A stretch of 57,187 nucleotides of DNA. Source: Arthrobacter sp. Leaf141 (GTDB lineage Bacteria > Actinomycetota > Actinomycetes > Actinomycetales > Micrococcaceae). The notes under the pieces were generated by a model, which was not told the DNA's origin, ran no database searches, and saw nothing but the letters and a program-made list of their open reading frames with translations. The stretch covers positions 510 through 57,696 of the forward strand of contig NZ_LMOL01000044.1 of the NCBI RefSeq assembly GCF_001424565.1, given 5' to 3'. A program made the translations under genes and the position numbers. Shown piece by piece: positions 44,943-53,300 of this stretch (within the stretch, counting starts at the first letter, position 1; each line of letters starts with the position of its first letter).

Positions 44943-46147
44943 GCCATGCAGGCTGGCGGACGGCCCTGAGCGGCCAAGCCATCCTGGCCCAGGCCTCGTG
45001 GGTGGGCATCCGGCTCATCATCGGCTACCGCGCGCTCGCCGCCGGGGCAGACCCGGTCTTCCTGGGCGCCCTCGCGTCAAGCTTCGCCCTTCCTGCGCTG
45101 CTTGCCGCCTTCCCCGTGGGGAGGCTGGCGGACAAAGTGGGCGGGATTGTGCTGGCTTTTACCGGGTTGCTGCTTGCGGCGGGCGGGACGGGCCTGATGC
45201 TGCTGGTGCCGGGGCTGCCCGTGTTGTTGCTGGCCAGTGCCGTGATTGGCCTGGGCCACCTGATGGTCATGGTGGGGCAGCAGGCCTTTGTGGCGCACGT
45301 CAGCCACGGCGCCTCCAGGGACAGCGCGTTCGGAACGCTCACTGCCGCGGCCTCGATCGGACAACTGGTGGGACCGCCCGCTGTCACCTTCGCGGCCGCG
45401 GCCACTGTGCCCGGCGGCAATCCTCCGGACACCAGCCTTGGCCTGTTGGTGTGCCTGGCATTCAGCACGCTGGCCCTGCCGGCCTACTTTTTCCTCCGCC
45501 GCACCGATGCGGGGCTGCGGAAGAACCGGCGGCAGGCGGGGGCGCCCCGGGCCAGTGCGGCCACGGTGCTGAAGACCCCCGGGCTGTGGCGGTCCCTGGT
45601 GGTCAGCGGAGCAGTGCTGGTGACCGTTGACCTGATGTATGCGTTCGTCCCCGTGTGGGCGTCGGAGCAAAATGTCAGTGCGCCGGTAGTGGGAATGCTC
45701 CTTGCCCTGCGCGCGGCCGTGTCAGTCGCCAGCAGGCTCGGGCTGACGCGCCTGATCGATAAATTCGGCCGCAAGGCAATGCTGATGGTTTCCATCGGTG
45801 CGGCAGTGCTCTCGCTCGCCGCGCTGCCCCTGGTGGGTGCCCCCGGCGCCATTGCGGTGATGGTGGGCCTTGGCCTTGGCCTGGGTATTCCGCAGCCTCT
45901 GACCATGGCCTGGGTGGTGGCGCTGACCGCCTCGTCGAGCCACGGCGCAGTCCTGGGGCTGCGGATGAGCGTCAACCGCCTGGCGCAGGTTACTTTGCCC
46001 GTCGCGGTCGGAGCTTTTGCGGCGCCGCTGGGCGTCCTGGGAATCTTCTGGGCCAACGCCGCGCTCCTGGTCGGAGCAGTCGTGGTGGTGGGCGGTTCCA
46101 ACGTCGGCTCCCTGCCGCCCCGGGAGGCGGACGGTGGCGGGTCCTAG
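44939..46147 (+). CDS. MFS transporter coupled to the RpiR regulator
   Basis: 402 residues from a GTG overlapping the RpiR stop. There are 11-12 membrane segments. The loop motif is GRLADKVGGIVLAFTG, a degenerate MFS A-motif, and the second-half motif is RLIDKFGRKAMLMVS. It may transport a related acid or an effector of the regulator. It is convergent with the GAF-ANTAR gene and their ends overlap by 4 bp. The substrate is not predictable from sequence. Confidence 0.88.
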   Translation: MSHAGWRTALSGQAILAQASWVGIRLIIGYRALAAGADPVFLGALASSFALPALLAAFPVGRLADKVGGIVLAFTGLLLAAGGTGLMLLVPGLPVLLLASAVIGLGHLMVMVGQQAFVAHVSHGASRDSAFGTLTAAASIGQLVGPPAVTFAAAATVPGGNPPDTSLGLLVCLAFSTLALPAYFFLRRTDAGLRKNRRQAGAPRASAATVLKTPGLWRSLVVSGAVLVTVDLMYAFVPVWASEQNVSAPVVGMLLALRAAVSVASRLGLTRLIDKFGRKAMLMVSIGAAVLSLAALPLVGAPGAIAVMVGLGLGLGIPQPLTMAWVVALTASSSHGAVLGLRMSVNRLAQVTLPVAVGAFAAPLGVLGIFWANAALLVGAVVVVGGSNVGSLPPREADGGGS

Positions 46148-46887
46148 CCGTCGTAGTGGGTTTTGGCCGGGCCCTGGCCCAGGGAATTGACCACCGCGGT
46201 GGCCACGTCATGAAGCTTCGAATTCCGGGTGCTGGAAGCGGTCCGCAGGATTTCGAAGGCCTCCTGCTGGCTGCACCGGTTCTGCGCCATGATGATGCCC
46301 ACGGCCATGTCGATCTGGGTCCGTGATTCCAGTGTGGCCCGCAGGTTGGCTGCGGTTTCGCTGTAATGCGCAAAACGGACAGCCAGCCGCAGGGCCAGCG
46401 ACGTCTGCTTAACAAATTCTTCGGCAAATTTCAGCACCCGGCCCGCAAAGCGGTTGGGCCGGCTGGAATAGAGCAGCAGAGCGGCCTTGGTTTCGCCCTC
46501 AAGCTCGAAAGGCAGGGCCAGGACCGACCGGACGCCTTCCGCCAGGACTGCCGCCGAGTAGTCCGCCCAGTGGACGTCCCCGCTCACGTCGCGGACATGG
46601 ACCGTTTCGCGGCCGAGGGAGGCGGACATGCTGGGTGTGTGCGAAAACTCGTGTTCCAGCTGGCCCAGGCCATCGGCCCCCGGGCTGCTGGCAACAGTGG
46701 TGGCGGCCTTGCGCGGCCGCAGCAACGTGATGGCGCACAGGATCTCGTCGCCCGGCTCGGAGAGGTTGCGGGCAGAAACCTGCGCAAGTTCGCTCAGGAA
46801 GTCCTCCACGTCGGAACTGCTGAGGACCAGTTCATGGAGGTGCTCTGTGATGGATGTATCGGGTTTTGCAGTTGACTCGCCGGCCAC
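46144..46887 (-). CDS. GAF and ANTAR domain transcription antitermination regulator (second paralogue)
   Basis: 247 residues from a GTG at 46887; the start is chosen by alignment with the protein at 8636, since no good ribosome-binding site is visible and the frame is open to 47169. The GAF region (about 25-165) has LGQLEHEFSHTPSMSASLGRETVHVRDV. The ANTAR domain (about 175-240) has RATLESRTQIDMAVGIIMAQNRCSQQEAFEIL, which matches the first paralogue closely. It is divergent from the AYW secreted-protein cluster, 392 bp away, and may regulate its leader by antitermination; that link is inference. Confidence 0.9.
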   Translation of the reverse strand: MAGESTAKPDTSITEHLHELVLSSSDVEDFLSELAQVSARNLSEPGDEILCAITLLRPRKAATTVASSPGADGLGQLEHEFSHTPSMSASLGRETVHVRDVSGDVHWADYSAAVLAEGVRSVLALPFELEGETKAALLLYSSRPNRFAGRVLKFAEEFVKQTSLALRLAVRFAHYSETAANLRATLESRTQIDMAVGIIMAQNRCSQQEAFEILRTASSTRNSKLHDVATAVVNSLGQGPAKTHYDG

Positions 46888-47279
46888 GATTTTCTGGTGC
46901 CAATCGCTCAGGTCAAAACGAGCCAGCAACCCACAGCGGTTCCGCGTGCAACGGGGAACGGGTGACGGTCGCTGGATCGACGAACTTTCCAACGGCCTTC
47001 TGCTAAGCCGGTATCCAAAATTATATACACGCGCCAGCCGCTGAAACTGCACCGTCACGGATTGGGCGGCGCCGCGGCAAAAAGTGAGTACCAGGTGGTG
47101 AAACCAAGAGGTCGCCGGCAGGAGCTGTGCCAAAAGACCAGTACCACTACGCGTTGTTCGCGTTCCCATCGCCCGGAAGTATGAGCGTCATCGAGCAGCC
47201 AAACGCCAGGATCCCACAGCGGGCCCGGACGCTGTGAGTCTCATCATCGCTCTTACTTTCAGACAAAGGAGTCCTACTC
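46888..47279. other. divergent promoter/leader region before the AYW cluster
   Basis: 392 bases without a supported gene. A hairpin (CACAGCG and CGCTGTG, 8-base loop) lies at 47215-47236, in what would be the leader of the first secreted-protein gene. An A/T-rich patch (AAAATTATATACACG) near 47017-47031 may be part of a promoter. The minus-strand frame to 47169 is an upstream extension of the GAF-ANTAR gene and is not thought to be translated. Confidence 0.5.
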
Positions 47280-47735
47280 ATGCGCACAATGACGAAGAAG
47301 AACAAGGTCCTCGCAACTGCTGGAGCGCTCGCACTGGTGGCCGGTGGCGGCGGCGCAGCCTACGCCTACTGGACCACGACGGGCTCGGGCAGTGGCACTG
47401 CCACCAATTCGGCCGGTCAAGGCACCATTACCCTGCACGCAAACTTCGCTGCTGGCCTTGCCCCGGGTAACAGCGTTCCGGTGTCCTATACGGCTGACAA
47501 CGGAACATCCAGCAGCACCAAGGTGGGTGCGCTCACAGCCTCTGTGACGACGAATGTCACCGGATGCCTTCCGGGCTGGTTTGTCGTCACCGCAGACACG
47601 AGTAACACCACCGTCTCTGCTAACACTCCAGGCATCGAAGTGGGCTCCGGAACCCTGACGTTCAACGACAACGCAGACGTCAACCAGGACGCGTGCAAGG
47701 GCGCCGTCGTAACCATCACGGTGGGCAGCGTCTAA
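47280..47735 (+). CDS. SipW-type signal peptide secreted protein (TasA/CalY-like candidate 1)
   Basis: 151 residues, start ATG with AAGGAG eight bases upstream. The signal sequence is KKNKVLATAGALALVAGGGGAAYAYWTTTGSGSG, split here at residue 31 by the YW characteristic of SipW-dependent substrates. The mature part is a small beta domain with one Cys pair (TGCLPGW and DACKGA) and ends NQDACKGAVVTITVGSV. It is the first and probably most expressed gene of the cluster, as a hairpin follows at 47742. It is likely a structural surface subunit. SipW itself is not in the window. Confidence 0.8.
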   Translation: MRTMTKKNKVLATAGALALVAGGGGAAYAYWTTTGSGSGTATNSAGQGTITLHANFAAGLAPGNSVPVSYTADNGTSSSTKVGALTASVTTNVTGCLPGWFVVTADTSNTTVSANTPGIEVGSGTLTFNDNADVNQDACKGAVVTITVGSV

Positions 47736-47741
47736 CAGGCT

Positions 47742-47781
47742 TCGCCGGCGGGGGGACGACCTGATCCTTCCCCGCCGGCGA
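47742..47781 (+). terminator. intra-cluster hairpin after the first AYW gene
   Basis: TCGCCGGCGGGG and CCCCGCCGGCGA arms (12 bp, perfect) around a 16-base loop, seven bases after the stop at 47735. It is followed by TTTCC only, so it could be a partial terminator. It would give more of the first protein than of the following three. Confidence 0.7.
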
Positions 47782-47827
47782 TTTCCAACCCGCCCGCAAC
47801 TCCCAGACCAAACCAGAAGGGCAAGAC

Positions 47828-48670
47828 GTGCAGAACGAATCCGGGTACTTCCGCACTGCCATGCGAAGAACCACTACAGCAGTCAAAGTGCTGCTGGTGG
47901 GGCTTCTGGTGATGCTCGTTTCGGCCGGCACCATCTTCGCTGCCAGCCAGGGCGGGAGCCAGGGCAGCACCAAAAAGGGCGTCACCATCCAGGCCACTCC
48001 CGCCAGCCGGACGGTTGACCAGGGCGATACTGTCACCTATTCCGTGGCACTGACCTCGGCCAACGGCTTCAGCGGCACCGTCACTCCCACTGTTTCGGGA
48101 CTTCCGGCCAGCACGACGGCGGTCTTCGCGCCGGCGTCGGTCACGCTGGGTTCCGGAAAGGCCGCCACGGTTGTGCTCACCGTGGCAACGTCAGCCACCA
48201 CCCCGAACGGCAAAGCGGACCTCACCCTTTCCACCACCGCCGGCGACAGCCAGGCCGCCGGCGTTGTGGTCCAACTGTTCGTCCAGGCCGCAAAGAAGAC
48301 GTTCAGCATCTCAGGGAACCTCGGCCAGCTGCTCACCCCCGGATCCACGCTCCCGCTCAATCCATCCTTCGCCAACCCGAACAACAAAACCCTGGCGCTG
48401 TCCAACCTGTCGGTGACGATCGCCGGCATCACCAGGACCCAGGCAGCCGTCGCGGCGGGGCTTCCCTGCACCATGGCGGACTACGTGGTGACCAACTACA
48501 GCGGAGGCTATCCACTGACCCTTCCGGTCGGGCCCAGCACCCTCAGCAACCTCAAATCGTCTTCGGCAGTGTGGCCGAAAATCACCATGCTGGACACGGC
48601 GCTGAACCAGGATGGCTGCAAGGGCGCCACGCTTCAGCTCGCCTACTCCGCCGTAGGGGAAGGGAACTGA
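47828..48670 (+). CDS. secreted or membrane-anchored protein of the AYW cluster
   Basis: 280 residues from a GTG at 47828 preceded by AAGGG. A signal helix lies at about 19-38 (VKVLLVGLLVMLVSAGTIFAAS). Residues 50-150 form an Ig-like/alpha-mannosidase-like beta domain (VTIQATPASRTVDQGDTVTYSVALTSANGFSGTV, typical of bacterial surface repeat domains). The C-terminal part has SNLSVTIAGITRTQAA, then LPCTMADYVVTNYSG and the shared motif NQDGCKGATLQLAYS. It lacks YW after the signal helix. It probably joins the same extracellular assembly. Confidence 0.75.
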   Translation: MQNESGYFRTAMRRTTTAVKVLLVGLLVMLVSAGTIFAASQGGSQGSTKKGVTIQATPASRTVDQGDTVTYSVALTSANGFSGTVTPTVSGLPASTTAVFAPASVTLGSGKAATVVLTVATSATTPNGKADLTLSTTAGDSQAAGVVVQLFVQAAKKTFSISGNLGQLLTPGSTLPLNPSFANPNNKTLALSNLSVTIAGITRTQAAVAAGLPCTMADYVVTNYSGGYPLTLPVGPSTLSNLKSSSAVWPKITMLDTALNQDGCKGATLQLAYSAVGEGN

Positions 48671-48671
48671 G

Positions 48672-49229
48672 ATGACATCCGGACGACACAGGGCAGCCAC
48701 CGGGCTCTTCACAGCCACCACCATAAAGTCTGCGTCGCGGCCTGCGCCCCGAAAGCTGGCTGCCAGGACTGCGGCGGCAACCCTCACGCTGTGCCTGGCG
48801 ACGGGCGCGGGCGGTGCCTTCGCCTACTGGGCACTGCTGGGCTCGGGTACCGGTTCCGCCACCAACGGCACCATGGCAGCTGTCACGGCGCAGGCGCTCG
48901 TGGCAGGTGACAGCCCGCAAACCACCCTCGTCCCGGGCGGCACCGCCGATGTTGCCGTCCGGGCGTTCAACCCCAACAGTTACGCCGTGCAGGTTTACGC
49001 CATCACGGGCAGCGGCGCGGCCACGGCAGACGCCGCCCACGCGACCTGCCTCACCACCGGGGTGACATTCGTTGCTCCTGCGGCGCCGCTGGCCCCGCCG
49101 GTCACTATTGCAGCCAACTCGACGGCGCTGATCACTCTGCCCGGCGCCGCAGCCATGTCCACTGCATCAGCCTCAGTGTGCCAAGGCGCCACATTCAGCC
49201 TGCCCGTCACCCTGGAGGCCCGCAAATGA
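48672..49229 (+). CDS. SipW-type signal peptide secreted protein (candidate 2)
   Basis: 185 residues. A long basic leader (to about residue 30) is followed by a hydrophobic stretch and GAFAYWALLGSGTGSA, the AYW motif at residues 51-53. The mature domain has ADVAVRAFNPNSYAVQVYAITGSGAA, one Cys pair (ATCLTTGV and SVCQGA) and ends SASVCQGATFSLPVTLEARK, a version of the motif seen in its neighbours. The start is one base after the upstream stop, preceded by GAAGGGA. It is cotranscribed with the following gene by a 4-bp overlap. Confidence 0.78.
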   Translation: MTSGRHRAATGLFTATTIKSASRPAPRKLAARTAAATLTLCLATGAGGAFAYWALLGSGTGSATNGTMAAVTAQALVAGDSPQTTLVPGGTADVAVRAFNPNSYAVQVYAITGSGAATADAAHATCLTTGVTFVAPAAPLAPPVTIAANSTALITLPGAAAMSTASASVCQGATFSLPVTLEARK

Positions 49230-50461
49230 ACCGTACAGCCAGGACCCGGATCGCTTGCGTGGTCACGGCGGCGCTCGCCGTTACGTGGGGTGGGCCGGCG
49301 GCCAACGCCTACTGGCAGGCCCTGGGCAGCAACGCCGGAGCAGCCCGCGCCGATTCATTACAGGCTGTGGCAGCACCCATAGCATCGGCAGCTGCCGGTG
49401 CCGCTTCGGTCAGCTGGCAGCAGGGCACGACGGCGGCGGGCCGCCCGGTTGCCCGCTACACCGTTGCGCGTTACCCGTCAGCTGCCGGTGGCACCAAGGT
49501 TGCCGCCGGGGGAGCGTGCGCCGGAAACATCGATGCGCTCACCTGCACCGAGGCCGCCCTGCCGGCCGGCACCTGGTACTACACCGTCACGCCCGTCCTC
49601 GGCGCCTGGGCCGGGGCGGAATCGGCACGCAGCATAGGTGTCGCTGCTGCAGACACCACACCACCACCGACGCCAACAATCAGCGCACCGGCGCTGATCA
49701 CCAGCAGCACTGTCGGGGGTGTCCAGGTCAGCGGCAACGCCGAGCCGTTGTCATCGGTGACGATTACCGCCAAGGACGCTGGCGCAGTGCACTCGGTTCC
49801 GAAAACAGTCTCTGCCGACAGCTTGGGCCAGTGGAGTGCCGTGATGGACCTGACCACGCTCAACGACCCGACGGTCACTTATTCGGTGGTCGCCACGGAT
49901 GCAGCGGGCAACGTCAGTGTTGTTGCCGGGACGGCTACCTCGGGCAAGGACACCACGGCGCCGGCTGTCGAGGCGCTGACACTCCTCAACGGAGGAAGCA
50001 ACAACAACATTGACCCGGGCGACAAGGTGGTGATCAAGTTCTCCGAGGCGCTGGACCCCTCGAGTATCTGCAGCAATTGGAGCCCTACGGGCGGTAGCCA
50101 GGTCGTGGCCGGTTCAGAACAGGTCACTGTCAACGTCGGCACTGACCAGGTACTGAGCGTCGCCATAGGCAGTCCGGCTTGCGGAACTGCGCGAATTGGC
50201 TCGGTGAAGCTTGACGGCAATTATGTGGGAGCTACAGCCCTGAGTTTCCACGGTACAGGCGTCAGCGGCTCCGTGGTGTCCTCGCTGGCCTGGAACGCCG
50301 CAACGAACGAACTGACGATTACCCTTGGAAGCCGGTTCGGGACAGGCAACTCGGTGAGCAAACCCGGCAGCCACCGTTACACCCCGGCCGCCGGAATGAC
50401 GGATCGCAATGGCTACGCGCTACCGACAACCCCGTTCACGGGGGCTGCCTCCAAGTTCTGA
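49226..50461 (+). CDS. large secreted Ig-like protein with AYW signal (candidate 3)
   Basis: 411 residues from the ATG at 49226 (ATGA overlap). The signal peptide ends GPAANAYWQALGSNAG, with YW at 29-30. A fibronectin-like segment spans about 45-145 (SVSWQQGTTAAGRPVARYTVARYPSA and GTWYYTVTPVLGAW). A bacterial Ig-like domain spans about 150-250 (ISAPALITSSTVGGVQVSGNAEPLSSVTITA and YSVVATDAAGNVS). A Big_5-like domain follows (DPGDKVVIKFSEALDPSSIC). It is the largest subunit and could be an adhesin or cap. A hairpin terminator follows. Confidence 0.78.
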   Translation: MNRTARTRIACVVTAALAVTWGGPAANAYWQALGSNAGAARADSLQAVAAPIASAAAGAASVSWQQGTTAAGRPVARYTVARYPSAAGGTKVAAGGACAGNIDALTCTEAALPAGTWYYTVTPVLGAWAGAESARSIGVAAADTTPPPTPTISAPALITSSTVGGVQVSGNAEPLSSVTITAKDAGAVHSVPKTVSADSLGQWSAVMDLTTLNDPTVTYSVVATDAAGNVSVVAGTATSGKDTTAPAVEALTLLNGGSNNNIDPGDKVVIKFSEALDPSSICSNWSPTGGSQVVAGSEQVTVNVGTDQVLSVAIGSPACGTARIGSVKLDGNYVGATALSFHGTGVSGSVVSSLAWNAATNELTITLGSRFGTGNSVSKPGSHRYTPAAGMTDRNGYALPTTPFTGAASKF

Positions 50462-50469
50462 CTCCCCGC

Positions 50470-50518
50470 CAGCACCATGCCAGCCTCCGGTCCCCTCCCG
50501 GCGGCTGGCATTGTGCTG
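50470..50518 (+). terminator. terminator of the AYW cluster
   Basis: CAGCACCATGCCAGCC and GGCTGGCATTGTGCTG arms (16 bp, one mismatch) around a 17-base loop, eight bases after the stop at 50461. Confidence 0.75.
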
Positions 50519-50606
50519 ACCCTTATGGGCAGAATGAAGCACGCACCGGCGTTGCCGGAGGCTGACCCCAACACAGTGGCGATGACGCCGCGGAGGGACA
50601 AGGAAT

Positions 50607-51200
50607 ATGACCAGACTGCTCATCATCGGTCCGCCCGGCTCCGGAAAAGGCACCCAGGCCGAGCACGTGGCGCGGCATTTCGGGATCCCCGCCGTTTCCA
50701 CCGGCGACATCTTCCGCAGCAACGTCAGCGAAGAGACCCCGCTGGGCAAGGAAGCAGCCAAATACCTGGATGACGGCCTTTTTGTGCCCGACCACCTGAC
50801 GAACGCACTGGTCAAGGACAGGCTTTTGGACGCCGATGTCGAGGCCGGGTTCCTGCTGGACGGCTTTCCCCGCACGGCACCGCAGGTCACCGAACTGGAC
50901 AACATGCTGCGCTCGCAGGGCAAGCGGGTGGACGCCGTCATCGAACTGCGGGCACCCGACGCCGAACTGGAACAACGCATGCTGCAGCGGGCCAAGGACC
51001 AGGGCCGCAAGGACGACACCGTGGATGTCTTCCGCCGCCGCCTCGACCTCTACCACCGCGAAACCCACGAAGTGGTCTCCGTGTACGCTGGCCGGGGTCT
51101 GGTGGTGTCCGTGGACGGCAGCGGGGACCCCGGCGAAATCACGGAGGCGGCCATTGCCGCCGTCGAACACTTCCTGAGCGGGCAAGGCGGACACCCATGA
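50607..51200 (+). CDS. adk: adenylate kinase (short type)
   Basis: 197 residues. P-loop GPPGSGKGTQAEH at about 8-20, then VSTGDIFRSNVSEETPLGKEAAKYLDDGLFVPD, the NMP-binding region, and LLDGFPRTAPQV. The LID region is short (QRAKDQGRKDDTVDVFRRRL), as in the common actinobacterial form without zinc fingers. It interconverts AMP, ADP and ATP. The ATG follows AAGGA. It is not in a ribosomal-protein operon, which may mean a second adk elsewhere. The stop overlaps an epimerase gene start (ATGA). Confidence 0.93.
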   Translation: MTRLLIIGPPGSGKGTQAEHVARHFGIPAVSTGDIFRSNVSEETPLGKEAAKYLDDGLFVPDHLTNALVKDRLLDADVEAGFLLDGFPRTAPQVTELDNMLRSQGKRVDAVIELRAPDAELEQRMLQRAKDQGRKDDTVDVFRRRLDLYHRETHEVVSVYAGRGLVVSVDGSGDPGEITEAAIAAVEHFLSGQGGHP

Positions 51201-52069
51201 GAATTGCAGTGACAGGCGGCAGTGGAAAACTGGGGCGGCACGTGGTGCGCAGGCTCACCGCTGACGGGCACCAGGTCCTGAACCTGGACCGGGCGGGGGA
51301 CCGCAGCCCCGGCCTGGCCATCGTGGACCTCCGCAACTACGGCCAGGTCCTGGATGTGCTGCTGGGACTGGACGACAGGCACTCAGGCTTTGACGCCGTC
51401 GTCCACCTTGGGGCGATCCCCGCCCCGGGCATCCTCCCGGACGCGGCCACCTTCGAAAACAACATGCTCTCCACCTACAACGTCTTCCAGGCCGCCCGCC
51501 GCGCCGGGATCAAAAAGGTGGTGTACGCGTCCAGCGAGACGGTGCTGGGGCTGCCGTTCGACGTGGACCCGCCATACATCCCCGTGGACGAGGAATATCC
51601 CGCCCGGCCGGAAAGCACCTACTCGCTGGTCAAGCACCTCGAAGAGCAGATGGCGATCGAACTGACGCGCTGGGACCCGGAACTGGGCATCGTGGCGTTG
51701 CGGTTCTCCAACGTGATGGATGCCCAGGACTACGAGAACTTCCCGTCCTTTGATGCCGACGCCACACTGCGGAAGTGGAACCTGTGGGGCTACATTGACG
51801 GCCGCGACGGCGCCCAGGCCGTGGTCCGGGCGCTCGAGTACGGGGAGCCGGGGTTCGAAGCGTTCATCGTGGCCAACGCGGACACCGTGATGAGCCGTTC
51901 CAGCGCCAGCCTGGCCGCGGAGGTCTTCCCGGACGTCCGGGTCACCAAGGAGCTGGGGGAGCACGAAACCATGCTCTCCATTGACAAGGCGCGGCGGCTG
52001 CTGGGGTTCGAACCGGAGCACAGCTGGCGGACCTACCACCCCAACAGGACCACACCCACGGAGGACTGA
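51197..52069 (+). CDS. NAD-dependent epimerase/dehydratase (extended SDR)
   Basis: 290 residues. Rossmann motif AVTGGSGKLGRHVVRRL at 4-20, then DAVVHLGAIPAPG and VYASSETVLGLPFD. The catalytic YxxxK is YSLVKHLEEQ with Tyr around residue 141, and VALRFSNVMD follows. The organisation resembles uronate dehydrogenases and related sugar SDRs. Substrate is not clear. It is cotranscribed with adk by a 4-bp overlap; a functional link is not evident. Confidence 0.9.
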   Translation: MRIAVTGGSGKLGRHVVRRLTADGHQVLNLDRAGDRSPGLAIVDLRNYGQVLDVLLGLDDRHSGFDAVVHLGAIPAPGILPDAATFENNMLSTYNVFQAARRAGIKKVVYASSETVLGLPFDVDPPYIPVDEEYPARPESTYSLVKHLEEQMAIELTRWDPELGIVALRFSNVMDAQDYENFPSFDADATLRKWNLWGYIDGRDGAQAVVRALEYGEPGFEAFIVANADTVMSRSSASLAAEVFPDVRVTKELGEHETMLSIDKARRLLGFEPEHSWRTYHPNRTTPTED

Positions 52070-52089
52070 CGGAGCCGGCATCGCGGCTG

Positions 52090-53190
52090 TCAGGTGCTGA
52101 CGTTGAACTCCGCACGGCCGTGCCGTAGGCCATTGACCTGGAGCTCCAGGGCGTGCAGACCAGGATGATGGACCCGGGTGGTCATCGGTTTGAAGGCGTG
52201 CCGCTTCCCCAGCGTCCTGGTCTCGCCCGGGGCAAGGGTCAGTGCCGTGAGCTTGAAGATCTTCACGGACTGGCTGCCGTTGGCCTTGCGGTAGTGGACC
52301 GCGTAGTCCACCGCCAGCCGCGCCCGCTCGCTGCCGCTGTTTGAGATCTCGAATTCGAAGCCCAGGTCCCCTGGCATGGCGACCTCGATCCGGTCCAGGC
52401 GGAGCTCCGAGACAGCCACCGACGCCGGTTCGAAGCCCTGGAGCGCCAGCGCCTCCGGATCGCCCTTCTTAACCAGAGTCCGCAGTCCGTGCCGGACCAC
52501 CCACGCCGTATTGGCGTCCGGTGCGGCCAGCCAGCCTGCCGCCGTCGACACCACTACCGCGGGTGCGTGGCGCGCCAGGTCGTTGAGGTGGTTGGCCACG
52601 GAGCGGCGCACGTACTCCGACGGGTCGCGGTACAGGGCGTCGAGGATGGGAAGGGTGGCTTCAGGGCGCTGAACCAGGGCCGGGACACGGACAGCCCAGG
52701 GCAGGTAGGCCCGGGTGCCCTCACTGGCGAGGCGGCGGACGTGTTCGTCGGGGTGGTCCGTCCAGGTCCGGATGGCCTGCAGGGCCGCGTCCGGATCCCG
52801 GGCCAGCAGCCGCCGGATGGCAAACTCCCCGGTCAGCCGGGGCGTCAGCTCAGCGAGAAAGGCCAGGCAGTCGCCAAAATCGCGGGCATCACTCGACTCG
52901 AGGGCCAGTGTGACGGCGGCCTCGGAGACCGGCCAGAGGATCCATCCGGTCAACCCGGGGTCAGCCAGCGCCTTCCGGAGCACATGGGCCGCCGTCGCGT
53001 AGCCAGGGTCCGGCAGGTGAGCCAGGTCCGCCACCAGCGCGGCGCTGACCTGGTCAGTGCGTTGGCGCAGGCTGAGTTCAGCCAGGCCCGTGCCGGCCCC
53101 GGCGAGCGCCGGCCACCGGGCGGCGGGCGCTGCGGTGACGAGGATCCCGGCCAGCACCCCCACCGACTGCCTGTTGATCAGCTCATTCAT
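52090..53190 (-). CDS. AlkC/AlkD-like DNA alkylation repair HEAT-repeat protein
   Basis: 366 residues from the ATG at 53190 (an in-frame ATG at 53199 is also possible). HEAT-like helical repeats occupy about 1-250: WILWPVSEAAVTLALES, IRTWTDHPDEHVRRLASEGTRAYLPWA, LPILDALYRDPSEYVRRSVANHLNDLARHAP and TAWVVRHGLRTLVKKGDPEALALQG. A C-terminal beta domain (about 265-366, FEFEISNSGSERARLAVDYAVHYRKANG) resembles the Ig-like domain of AlkC. AlkC/AlkD enzymes excise alkylated bases without base flipping. The assignment rests on the architecture; catalytic residues were not verified. Confidence 0.82.
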   Translation of the reverse strand: MNELINRQSVGVLAGILVTAAPAARWPALAGAGTGLAELSLRQRTDQVSAALVADLAHLPDPGYATAAHVLRKALADPGLTGWILWPVSEAAVTLALESSDARDFGDCLAFLAELTPRLTGEFAIRRLLARDPDAALQAIRTWTDHPDEHVRRLASEGTRAYLPWAVRVPALVQRPEATLPILDALYRDPSEYVRRSVANHLNDLARHAPAVVVSTAAGWLAAPDANTAWVVRHGLRTLVKKGDPEALALQGFEPASVAVSELRLDRIEVAMPGDLGFEFEISNSGSERARLAVDYAVHYRKANGSQSVKIFKLTALTLAPGETRTLGKRHAFKPMTTRVHHPGLHALELQVNGLRHGRAEFNVST

Positions 53191-53300
53191 CGCACCCATG
53201 CCGTCAGGCTATCCCGCGGCGTCAATCACCACCCAACGGCGGCCAACGGGGATAATCTTCACCGTAGGTCTCATCATCGGCGCAAGGGCGGAACACACAC

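Noticed and set aside
46888..47169. N-terminal extension of the second GAF-ANTAR protein
   Set aside because: The extra residues have no resemblance to the paralogue and cover the promoter region of the divergent cluster.
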